NCBI GenBank assembly: GCA_003452275.1
Contig: DMIT01000194.1
Span: 1 to 17,522, forward strand
Direction of reading: 5' to 3'
Source of the DNA: Rhodospirillaceae bacterium
GTDB taxonomy: Bacteria; Pseudomonadota; Alphaproteobacteria; Micavibrionales; Micavibrionaceae
DNA: 17,522 bases
The position numbers and the translations under genes are program-made. The stretch's first letter is position 1; each line of letters begins with the position of its first letter. Shown piece after piece: positions 1 to 6,456 of the stretch. The notes under the pieces are model-generated. The model was not told the DNA's origin and ran no database searches. It worked only from the letters and a program-made list of their open reading frames with translations.

Positions 1-609
1 ATTGAAATCGGATGCACCGAACAGATGAAGGAGTATCTGTTAAGAGAAGGCGGCGTTCACGAAAATCTGCAGGCATTCTTTGCCTTTTCCGCTTGTGTGG
101 CTGCCTTGCGCGCGTTCCGGATAGTGGAAGGAAAATGGTTGAAAATCTGGTTTTTTCTTGGCGCTGTGGGGTCATTCTTTATTGCCGGCGAAGAATTAAG
201 CTGGGGGCAATGGATATTCGAATGGACCACCCCTGCGGAATGGGCCGAAATTAACGATCAGCACGAAACCAATCTGCATAATGTTTCCAGTTGGCTTGAC
301 CAGAAACCTTTTATCATTATGTCGATCGGCGTATTGGTCGGAGGCATTATAATTCCTATTTTGCAAAAATATCGCCCCGCGACATTGCCGCAAAAGTTTA
401 AAGATATTTATGCCGATTACCGCGTCATGCCAACTGCATTGATCGCGCTGGCCCTGAAACTGGCCGACACATTCAGCGATGCAACCGGAATCCATTTTTT
501 CTGGCGCGTACAAGAAATTCTGGAACTCTATATTTTCTACTTTATTTTTGTTTATGTTCTGGTGATGATTGATAAACACCGGCAACAGATTAATCAGGAA
601 TTGCGATAG
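1..609 (+). CDS. Hypothetical multi-pass membrane protein (5' end outside window)
   Basis: The reading frame is open from base 1 to the stop at 607-609, so the gene probably starts upstream. The first in-window ATG is at 25, but the residues before it read on without a break. The protein has about four hydrophobic segments: roughly residues 15-30, 42-58, 97-113 and a C-terminal one near 175-190, counted from the ATG at 25. A conserved-looking central block contains GEELSWGQ followed about 25 residues later by NDQHETNLHN. I recall this 'EEISWGQ...NxQxExNLHN' pattern from uncharacterised bacterial membrane proteins, and I know no established function for it. Acidic, His and Asn residues beside the membrane could bind a metal or be catalytic, but that is speculation. 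The last 20 bases overlap the 3' end of the convergent MscS gene. Coding status is fairly sure; function is unknown. Confidence 0.75.
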   Translation: MEIGCTEQMKEYLLREGGVHENLQAFFAFSACVAALRAFRIVEGKWLKIWFFLGAVGSFFIAGEELSWGQWIFEWTTPAEWAEINDQHETNLHNVSSWLDQKPFIIMSIGVLVGGIIIPILQKYRPATLPQKFKDIYADYRVMPTALIALALKLADTFSDATGIHFFWRVQEILELYIFYFIFVYVLVMIDKHRQQINQELR

Positions 610-2050
610 GAACACTCGGGAAGCCGTTTGTCCCTGTTGTTGCAGGAACCACCGTTACGACGCGGTGCGGATACGGAATTTCAATCCCGTTCTGATCGAA
701 TGCCATTTTCATCCGGCGGTTAAATTCGCGCCCTACCGCCCATTGTTTGATCGGCAAGGTTTTAATGCGTGCTTTAATCACGACAGCATTATCATTGAAT
801 TTATCAACCCCTACAATTTCAATCGGTTCCAGAATCATCGTTTTGAAATTGTCATCTGCGCGCAGATCAATATCAACCTCTCTTAATACCTTCATGACGT
901 CATCCGTATTATGTTTGTAATCCACACTGATATCCATCACCGCGTAGCTGAAATTTTTGGTCAGGTTCTGGATGGTGGTGATCTGGCTGAACGGAATGGT
1001 ATAGACGATCCCTGCAAAGTCACGTAACTGGACTTTGCGCAAAGTAATTTGTTCGACTGTTCCGGTGCATCCGCCAAGGGACGCGATATCGCCCACGCGG
1101 ATAATATCTTCGAGAACGATGGTAAAGCCGGTCAGGAAGTCCTTAACCATGGATTGTGCCCCAAAGCCGATGGCAACGCCTAGTACCCCGGCCCCCGCAA
1201 TAAAGGGTGCAACATTCAATCCCATTTCCGACATAATGACCAGACCGAACAGCAGGGCAAAGACAGACAGGACGATATTGCGGATCAGCGGTAACAAGGT
1301 TTTGATGCGGGTCTGGTTTTTATCATCAGCCTGTTTGAGGATGTAGGACAGATAAATGCCCACAGCTTCCCAGATCAGCGCCGCAACAATTGCCACCATT
1401 AGCACAGTGACAGACGAGGTCAGGAATGATTTCATACCCGCACTTTCAAAGATCGCAATGACCCGTTCCAGATCCCATATTTTCGCAAGCGTATAAGTCA
1501 TAACGCCGATAATCAGGAATTTCAGCAATGTCTGGAAAACACGGGTATAAAAAGAAATACGCGACAGGCGGATGCCGATTTTCTCCGAGAGATGTTCAAT
1601 GCCGTTGATGAGGCGCATAGCAATCTTACGCACCCCCAGAAACAGCCCTATCCCCAGAATAAGAGTGATAAATGTCCCCAAACTTTGATGCACGAAAGAA
1701 GAGGAAATGGCATTCTGATTTAGAAATTTCTCATATTTTTTGACGGTTTCCGCAATTTGCCCTCTCACCCCCAATTGTTCGGTCAAAGTCGGCAGAATGT
1801 CCTCCTCTGCCGATGGAGCCGCTTTCTTGGCCTGCTCATCCAGCAGGATTTGCAAGTTATTGACCAAAGCCTTGCGATCCGTATCGCTTTCCAGTGTATC
1901 GATCAATTTCTGGATATCTTCTTGTTTGACGGAACTTTCTTTCTGGGTATCGGTGGCCACCGGCAAAAGAGCCTCGATCTGCGCGTGCGCGGCAGGGGGA
2001 GTCAGGGGAAGGAGAAGAGAGGCGCATAATGCGAGGATAAATTTTTTCAT
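590..2050 (-). CDS. MscS-family mechanosensitive ion channel
   Basis: This 486-residue inner-membrane channel should open under membrane tension to release solutes during osmotic downshock. A signal peptide is visible (residues 1-23, ending AAHA). A charged periplasmic stretch with coiled-coil character follows (about 35-112). Hydrophobic helices lie near 124-141, 172-190, 208-236 and 253-272. The pore-lining helix and start of the MscS beta domain are typical of the family: APFIAGAGVLGVAIGFGAQS (281-300), then the KDFLTGF and EDIIRVGD motifs (303-321). The soluble C-terminal alpha/beta domain runs to the end. It is longer than E. coli MscS (about 286 residues) because of the N-terminal periplasmic part and extra helices, as in MscS relatives such as YnaI or MscK-type proteins. 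The ATG at 2050 is chosen because it begins a good signal peptide. The gene is divergent from folA with 84 bp between them. Family assignment is firm; ion selectivity is not predictable. Confidence 0.93.
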   Translation of the reverse strand: MKKFILALCASLLLPLTPPAAHAQIEALLPVATDTQKESSVKQEDIQKLIDTLESDTDRKALVNNLQILLDEQAKKAAPSAEEDILPTLTEQLGVRGQIAETVKKYEKFLNQNAISSSFVHQSLGTFITLILGIGLFLGVRKIAMRLINGIEHLSEKIGIRLSRISFYTRVFQTLLKFLIIGVMTYTLAKIWDLERVIAIFESAGMKSFLTSSVTVLMVAIVAALIWEAVGIYLSYILKQADDKNQTRIKTLLPLIRNIVLSVFALLFGLVIMSEMGLNVAPFIAGAGVLGVAIGFGAQSMVKDFLTGFTIVLEDIIRVGDIASLGGCTGTVEQITLRKVQLRDFAGIVYTIPFSQITTIQNLTKNFSYAVMDISVDYKHNTDDVMKVLREVDIDLRADDNFKTMILEPIEIVGVDKFNDNAVVIKARIKTLPIKQWAVGREFNRRMKMAFDQNGIEIPYPHRVVTVVPATTGTNGFPSVPIAIPD

Positions 2051-2056
2051 GCCTTG

Positions 2057-2084
2057 ATTATAGTGCCAGAAAATTGAGGGGCAA
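2057..2084 (-). promoter_or_regulatory. Candidate sigma-70-type promoter of the MscS gene, possibly leaderless
   Basis: On the minus strand a perfect TATAAT (2057-2062) lies 16 bases after TTGCCC (2079-2084). Only six bases separate the -10 box from the ATG at 2050, so the expected transcription start falls on or next to the start codon. No properly spaced Shine-Dalgarno sequence is visible (AAGG is one base from the ATG). Both facts fit a leaderless mRNA. Confidence 0.5.
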
Positions 2085-2103
2085 CCCTAAAATATCCTAT
2101 AGA
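2074..2103 (+). promoter_or_regulatory. Weak candidate promoter of folA
   Basis: TTGAGG (2074-2079) and TATAGA (2098-2103) are separated by 18 bases on the plus strand, upstream of folA. The match is only moderate. It overlaps the divergent MscS promoter candidate, so the two genes would share the 84-bp intergenic space. Confidence 0.25.
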
Positions 2104-2134
2104 CAGGTTGAAATTTGACCGATAAAGCTGAAGG

Positions 2135-2653
2135 ATGACAAATAAACTCTCTTTGATTTGCGCCATGTCGCGTAACCATGTGATTGGTATCAAAAATGAT
2201 TTGCCGTGGCATTTGCCGCAAGATCTGGAACATTTTAAAAACCTGACCAAGGATAAACCCGTTATCATGGGGCGTCTGACCTATGATTCCATTCTGGCCC
2301 GCCGTAACGGAAAACCGCTGCCGCACCGCCCGCATTATGTGGTATCACGCCGTGATTTAAGCCCTTTGCCACCCGCCGTAACCGCCTACACAAATTTACA
2401 AAGCGCCATTGACCAAGCCCGCGCCCATTATCCGCAGAGCGAGATCATGATTATCGGTGGCGCAAGTATTTACGAGCAATCAGTTCCGCTGGTCGATAGA
2501 ATGTATCTGACCATCATTGATGCCGAGATAGAAGGCGATGCTCATTTCCCCGCATGGGATTCAGCGCAATGGGTGGAAACTGCCTCAGAAAATATTGTCG
2601 GCCCTGTCGCGTTTAGATTCGTGACTCTTGAGAGGCAGAACATTTATTCCTGA
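2135..2653 (+). CDS. folA: Dihydrofolate reductase
   Basis: This 172-residue cytoplasmic enzyme reduces dihydrofolate to tetrahydrofolate with NADPH, feeding thymidylate, purine and methionine synthesis. The N-terminus shows the family pattern LSLICAMSRNHVIGIKNDLPW (positions 5-25). It is followed by LPQDLEHFK with the expected active-site acid at Asp30, then the cofactor motif VIMGRLTYDSI (43-53) and the glycine pair IIGGASIYE (106-114). Length is normal for chromosomal DHFRs. The ATG at 2135 is the only sensible start, because an in-frame stop lies just upstream. GAAGG touches the start codon directly, which is closer than usual for a ribosome binding site. No thyA lies beside it in the window. 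The last 10 bases overlap the stop of the convergent TcpQ-like gene. Nothing suggests a resistance-cassette DHFR. Confidence 0.96.
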   Translation: MTNKLSLICAMSRNHVIGIKNDLPWHLPQDLEHFKNLTKDKPVIMGRLTYDSILARRNGKPLPHRPHYVVSRRDLSPLPPAVTAYTNLQSAIDQARAHYPQSEIMIIGGASIYEQSVPLVDRMYLTIIDAEIEGDAHFPAWDSAQWVETASENIVGPVAFRFVTLERQNIYS

Positions 2654-3138
2654 AGAGAAGAGGTCATCATTTTGGATTGCAGGTTGTTTCCTGACGTTTC
2701 TTTCAGAAGTTGGTTCACCGCATCCTCGAATTTTCCGACAAAGGAAAAATCTTTCTCGAGATCGGGAGTCTTTTTGGAATCCCAATTGACATTGATGGAT
2801 TGACGCGCCGCCCATCGCGAAAGGACATCGCGGACATTTTCTCCTTTGCGGGCACGCCAGCTTTCCACACCTTGTTCGGTGGTTGCCGGATTCAGAGGCA
2901 GAGAAGGTGCGGCAGGGGATAATTGTTCCGGTTGAGCCCGTGTTTGCGGGTCAAACGACGCATTGCCCAGATCATATTTAGCCCGCACCGCATCCGGTAC
3001 ATAATAATCATTATAGACAACCAAAGCAGATGGTGCGGACGCCGGCGTATTCCCACCCGATTCAGCCCATGCGCCCAGCGGGCAGATAACCAACCCCAAA
3101 AGCGCGGTAGCAATCAAAACTTGAAGAGAAAAACCCAT
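2644..3138 (-). CDS. TcpQ-domain periplasmic pilus protein (second copy, distal to pilV)
   Basis: The 164-residue product is predicted to be exported. A signal peptide (1-25, ending GAWA) is followed by a Pro/Ala-rich spacer (about 28-90). A short domain (about 93-148) then reads SWRARKGENVRDVLSRWA, with VNWD and FVGKFEDAVNQLLKE downstream. The pattern W-x-A-x-x-G-x-x-hR-D-hL-x-x-WA ... FxGxFxxAVxxLL matches the TcpQ C-terminal domain found in toxin-coregulated pilus protein TcpQ and R64 PilL, which help assemble or stabilise the secretin. The usual final beta segment (ending like NNCVVRI in the paralogue at 14476) appears to be missing. The protein stops soon after LLKE, so it may be C-terminally shortened. 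It is separated from pilV by 120 bp holding an inverted repeat and may have its own promoter. AGGAAAG about 10 bases before the ATG is the likely ribosome binding site. Domain call fairly confident; role inferred. Confidence 0.75.
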   Translation of the reverse strand: MGFSLQVLIATALLGLVICPLGAWAESGGNTPASAPSALVVYNDYYVPDAVRAKYDLGNASFDPQTRAQPEQLSPAAPSLPLNPATTEQGVESWRARKGENVRDVLSRWAARQSINVNWDSKKTPDLEKDFSFVGKFEDAVNQLLKETSGNNLQSKMMTSSLQE

Positions 3139-3151
3139 TTTCGGAAACTTT

Positions 3152-3198
3152 CCTGCGTGAATGACAATATGAATTCTATGAGGAATTCATAGCGCAGG
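3152..3198. repeat. Nested inverted repeat between pilV and the second TcpQ-like gene
   Basis: TATGAATTC (3168-3176) and GAATTCATA (3183-3191) form a perfect 9-bp inverted repeat with a 6-base loop. Outside it, CCTGCG (3152-3157) and CGCAGG (3193-3198) are also complementary. No U-run follows on either strand, so it is not a standard intrinsic terminator. On the minus strand TTGTAG and TATGAA are spaced 17 bases apart, and the TATGAA lies within the repeat. The repeat could therefore be an operator over a weak promoter, or an RNA hairpin in the leader of the TcpQ-like gene. Confidence 0.6.
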
Positions 3199-3258
3199 CG
3201 GAAAAGAACTACAATATCCCGTCTGAACAGAACACACAAGAAAATCTATCAGGCAGAT

Positions 3259-4848
3259 CTAAGGGCTACAGACGAGTGCGCCACCGAAATCATAGTTATT
3301 ACCCCAGTTCCAGTTATCCCATTGCCCAGGTGTGTAGACGTTGGAACACCAAGCACTGGTCGATGAGGCAGGAGTGCATCCTACTCTCCACGCAACCACA
3401 TAATTTCCATATCCGCCAAGAAAGGGAACGGTCCCACTGGGAACATTGAGCATAAACCCGCGAACATATTCTCCTGGTGGGCAAAAAACATATTCTCCCC
3501 CATAGGCCATGCTCACATAGCCGCCGCCCCACCATGCATAGCTTGGTGGGCCTCCTCCCCCTGCAGTTCTCCATATTCCGCTTATACAAGTTAATAAACT
3601 CCCCGTTGATGTCCGGGACAACATTCCATTCGGAGAACATCCTAATCCAGCCACATTCACCGCATCCAGCTTCAAGCGCTGGCCTTTAAAGTCATCGGTT
3701 GTATTAACTGCCCCATAAGCTTGTGTAACGCCACCAATTGTCATATTTGAACCGACCACCGAGTTCCCAAGAACTGTGGAATTTCCGGAGACAGAGGAGC
3801 TGCCCGCTACAAACGAATCTCCCCCTACAGTTAAGTGCCGGTTTGCACGGACATCACGGCCAGCTGCCAAATCTCTTGGAACAAACATATCCCCATTCTG
3901 ATCGACGGATAATGGAGTCCAAGTTGCGCCATTCCACATGAATGCGCGTGCAGTGTCTGTGGTCATACGCACAGTCCCCGTCGCGTCGGTTGTGGGTAAG
4001 GCGGCAAATGTTGCCACCGGATCTTCCCAGAAGCCGCCTCCTGAGCGGCGCCACACACCGGAAACGCAGGAAATAACTGTCCCGTTCGGTGATCTGGCAA
4101 TGGATCCGTTAGGGTCCGTGGTACAGGCAGACCCCTCGGTTCGGGTTGCTCCCATAATAATAGGCGTATTCATTGTATTTAAAGATGGATTTCCCGGAAC
4201 GGAATCGCGATATAAAGTTGCGGACACAGCACTGCCATCCGCAAACCACAATGCCATCATCGGATGACCGACAGTAAAGGAAACCGATCCCCCTGACCCG
4301 TCACATTTCTGGCCTAGATGATTGGCATTGCTAAAACTTCCGGGGGCGAACTCCCACCCGCCCATCGATCCTTGGATTTTAGACGTATCGGTTGAATAGA
4401 TTCCTCCGCCAGATCCACCGATAGTCGCGGCAATTTGTCCTAGATTGATGTCGGCCAAAGTATTGCCGCCCTCGGTCACAACCAAAGCTGTTAAATTGTT
4501 CGAGGTTGGTTCTAGAACCAGAACACAGGTATTTTGGTTTTCAGGATTTGAGACTTTATACCCTGTCGGTAGCCTTCCTGCGGCAATCAAATCGCTCACC
4601 CGAATCAGGGCAGGGGTGGTGGCGGTCGCATTGGCCGTAACCGCCGCGTAATTCATGCGGACATATTCATTGGCGGCATCCCCGATTGTTTTGAGATGCA
4701 TCGCGGTGATCGACCCTTTGGTATCCTTGACCGATTGTTCTGTTAATGAATAGATGCCCATCACCGCGGCCCCCATCACGGCGAGGGCAGCAATCGCCTC
4801 TAACAACGTAAAACCGGACTGCGTCTGCAGATTGATTATTTTCCTCAT
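3259..4848 (-). CDS. pilV: PilV-type minor pilin / putative tip adhesin, non-shufflon form
   Basis: This 529-residue protein begins with a class III prepilin signal: a 12-residue leader ending QSG, mature Phe+1 and Glu+5 (FTLLE), then a hydrophobic helix (to about residue 33). In R64 the PilV minor pilin sits at the thin-pilus tip and recognises recipient lipopolysaccharide. Last place in the pilus gene set, large size and a Trp/Gly-rich C-terminus fit that role. Residues about 322-377 show a clear six-residue periodicity (see the repeat entry). Two related modules, about 245-275 and 405-435, each carry NG, an (S/T)CxSGxWR core and GGG. The C-terminal part (about 436-529) is rich in Trp, Gly and Tyr with several Cys, suggesting a disulphide-bonded binding domain. 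I saw no R64-type sfx recombination site, no spare inverted C-terminal segments and no rci gene, so the C-terminus looks fixed. The pilin start and neighbourhood are strong; ligand unknown. Confidence 0.85.
   Translation of the reverse strand: MRKIINLQTQSGFTLLEAIAALAVMGAAVMGIYSLTEQSVKDTKGSITAMHLKTIGDAANEYVRMNYAAVTANATATTPALIRVSDLIAAGRLPTGYKVSNPENQNTCVLVLEPTSNNLTALVVTEGGNTLADINLGQIAATIGGSGGGIYSTDTSKIQGSMGGWEFAPGSFSNANHLGQKCDGSGGSVSFTVGHPMMALWFADGSAVSATLYRDSVPGNPSLNTMNTPIIMGATRTEGSACTTDPNGSIARSPNGTVISCVSGVWRRSGGGFWEDPVATFAALPTTDATGTVRMTTDTARAFMWNGATWTPLSVDQNGDMFVPRDLAAGRDVRANRHLTVGGDSFVAGSSSVSGNSTVLGNSVVGSNMTIGGVTQAYGAVNTTDDFKGQRLKLDAVNVAGLGCSPNGMLSRTSTGSLLTCISGIWRTAGGGGPPSYAWWGGGYVSMAYGGEYVFCPPGEYVRGFMLNVPSGTVPFLGGYGNYVVAWRVGCTPASSTSAWCSNVYTPGQWDNWNWGNNYDFGGALVCSP
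3716..3880 (-). repeat. Hexapeptide-repeat stalk encoded within pilV
   Basis: About residues 322-377 of PilV can be written as successive six-residue units: DLAAGR, DVRANR, HLTVGG, DSFVAG, SSSVSG, NSTVLG, NSVVGS, NMTIGG, VTQAYG. A small or aliphatic residue recurs at positions 2 and 4, and Gly at or near position 6. This regular pattern suggests a beta-solenoid or trimeric beta-helix stalk like those in phage tail fibres. The structure is inferred from periodicity only. Confidence 0.65.
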
Positions 4849-4864
4849 AAATACCCTGCCTTAA

Positions 4865-5947
4865 CTAGCTTCCTGACTGAAACTGTCTAATTCTATCATA
4901 TACAATTGAATTGCCATAGACAACTTTCCCGACATCGGATATATTGACCGCCCCACTGGAAACAAGATTGATGATCGATTGCCCCAGACTGATGGACACG
5001 CCGTCTTCGGCACGACTCAACAGGCTTTGCACCTTGTCGATTTCACCCAGAACTTTGGAATATTGGCGTTTATGGTTCGCCAGAAAATCGACAGCGAGCG
5101 CATACCCGTCCTTGGATACTTTAGGGATTAACGACTGGTTAATCACTCCGACCAGACTTTCGGAGAGAATTTGTAATTTTGAAGCCCGTTCATCCCCCCC
5201 GAAAAATCCTAGCATTTTGGAGATGGTGCCGCAGGCGGAACTGGCGTGGAACGTCCCGATGACCAGATGTCCAGACTCACCAGCCAACAACGCTTGTTCC
5301 GCTGTTTCGCGGTCGCGGATTTCCCCGATCACGATGACATTCGGTCTCTGGCGCATTGCATCTTTGACCCCGTCGGCAAAACTGGCGCAATCTATTCCGA
5401 TTTCCCTTTGCGAGAAAATGGAATTTTTCCTTTCGAAAACAAATTCGATAGGGTCCTCAATCGTGACAATGTGGGCGCGACGCATTTCATTAATCATATC
5501 GACCATAGCCGCCATGGTCGTGGTTTTCCCCGCCCCTGTCGCGCCGGAAATCAGAATAATACCTTTGGGATTTTCCAGCAGCAGGCGGATGCCATTTGGC
5601 AACCCTAATTGCTGAATAGTTGGCGGAGCTTTTGGAATGCGGCGGATCGCCGCCATTAATTTTGTACCGCCAGCCGCCATGTAAGCATTTACCCGCAAAC
5701 GGCAGTTATGTAAACTTAAGGGCCGATTAATGGCTCCTTTCAGAATGTTTTCTCTCCATAGAGGATCCAAATTCTCGATAAATTTGCCGATGATCTCTTT
5801 GGATGGAATTTCTGTCATCGGCGACTCGCCCCATCCTTCATAGCCGCGCACCATAATCGGGCCACCCGATTCCAGCAGAAAATCAGAATACATATCTGCG
5901 GTATCAAGCATGTTTAACAACTGATCTAAAAGATGATTATCTTCCAT
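4865..5947 (-). CDS. PilT-like pilus retraction ATPase
   Basis: This is a cytoplasmic hexameric secretion ATPase of the PilT/PilU branch, expected to power pilus depolymerisation. Visible motifs are Walker A GATGAGKTT (about 135-143), the Asp box IVTIEDPIEF (about 160-169), the QREIG motif with its arginine, Walker B VIVIGEIRD (about 204-212) and the His box HLVIGTFHAS (about 227-236). AIRRIP near residue 100 lies at the N-/C-domain junction. About 360 residues is normal for PilT. There is no Cys4 zinc site, unlike assembly ATPases. The first possible start at 5950 is TTG; the ATG at 5947 is preferred, with GGAAGG 10 bases upstream. It lies 7 bp after pilM and 16 bp before pilV. R64-type clusters have no retraction ATPase; R64 'pilT' is an unrelated transglycosylase, so I leave the symbol blank. 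Whether it retracts this pilus is inferred. Confidence 0.88.
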   Translation of the reverse strand: MEDNHLLDQLLNMLDTADMYSDFLLESGGPIMVRGYEGWGESPMTEIPSKEIIGKFIENLDPLWRENILKGAINRPLSLHNCRLRVNAYMAAGGTKLMAAIRRIPKAPPTIQQLGLPNGIRLLLENPKGIILISGATGAGKTTTMAAMVDMINEMRRAHIVTIEDPIEFVFERKNSIFSQREIGIDCASFADGVKDAMRQRPNVIVIGEIRDRETAEQALLAGESGHLVIGTFHASSACGTISKMLGFFGGDERASKLQILSESLVGVINQSLIPKVSKDGYALAVDFLANHKRQYSKVLGEIDKVQSLLSRAEDGVSISLGQSIINLVSSGAVNISDVGKVVYGNSIVYDRIRQFQSGS

Positions 5948-5954
5948 CAAACAT

Positions 5955-6422
5955 TTACCTTCCTATAATAATGACGGCCTGATTTACAATTCCTGCTGCC
6001 GACGGCACAGGTGTGTTGACCAAGCCATTGAATGATATAAAATTTCCACTCGAATCCCGTGTGCCTATGAAGAAGGGATCTCCATATAGGGTGTGCAATC
6101 TACTCAGTATCTCATTATTAGCCGCAGAAAGTGAAAAAATGTATAATTTTGCCGTTCCCGGATCGACATAATTTGACCAGCGTGCACCCGTATTCGTATA
6201 GCCTAAAGGCCAATAAGAGGCTAACGCGGCAGAAGTAATGGTTCCGGTGGCAGAGGGGTTGGCGGCAAGATATGAAATAACCGCCTTGCGATAAGCGAGC
6301 ATGGATGTCACATCATGATTGACCTGTACGGCTGTCTGGGCCGCTTTTTGTTTCGGAAGATCAACGGCAAAGAAAAGAGTTACAAAAGATAGAAAAGCTA
6401 TTGCGATCCATATAGGAAACAT
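5955..6422 (-). CDS. pilM: PilM-like type IVb pilus biogenesis protein
   Basis: The 155-residue protein has one N-terminal hydrophobic segment (about 2-20). A small exported domain follows, with LAYRKAVISYLAANPSATG (42-60), then YWPLGYTNTG and W-x-N-Y-V before a stretch LYIF. This matches what I know of the small R64 PilM family, which has an N-terminal anchor, a '(M/L)LAYR-A-V ... NP-TG' block and then 'P-G-(W/Y) ... W-N'. It is not the actin-like PilM of type IVa systems. R64 places pilM between pilL and pilN; here it sits after pilS, between the two PilT-like ATPase genes. GAGAGGG about 6 bases before the ATG is a good ribosome binding site. The exact role is unknown in the family; it is needed for pilus formation in R64. 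An alternative reading is a pilin-like minor subunit, but there is no Gly/Glu+5 prepilin cleavage signal. Confidence 0.72.
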   Translation of the reverse strand: MFPIWIAIAFLSFVTLFFAVDLPKQKAAQTAVQVNHDVTSMLAYRKAVISYLAANPSATGTITSAALASYWPLGYTNTGARWSNYVDPGTAKLYIFSLSAANNEILSRLHTLYGDPFFIGTRDSSGNFISFNGLVNTPVPSAAGIVNQAVIIIGR

Positions 6423-6456
6423 ATTATCCCTCTCTTTCTATCATTCATGTGAAGCA

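Noticed and set aside
3259..3640. Possible shufflon in the 3' end of pilV
   Set aside because: No sequence resembling the R64 sfx core was seen on either strand, and there is no recombinase gene or inverted duplicate of the C-terminal segment.
4944..5615. 223-residue plus-strand frame opposite the PilT-like ATPase gene
   Set aside because: It is the antisense shadow of a gene with clear Walker motifs; its own sequence has no domain signature.
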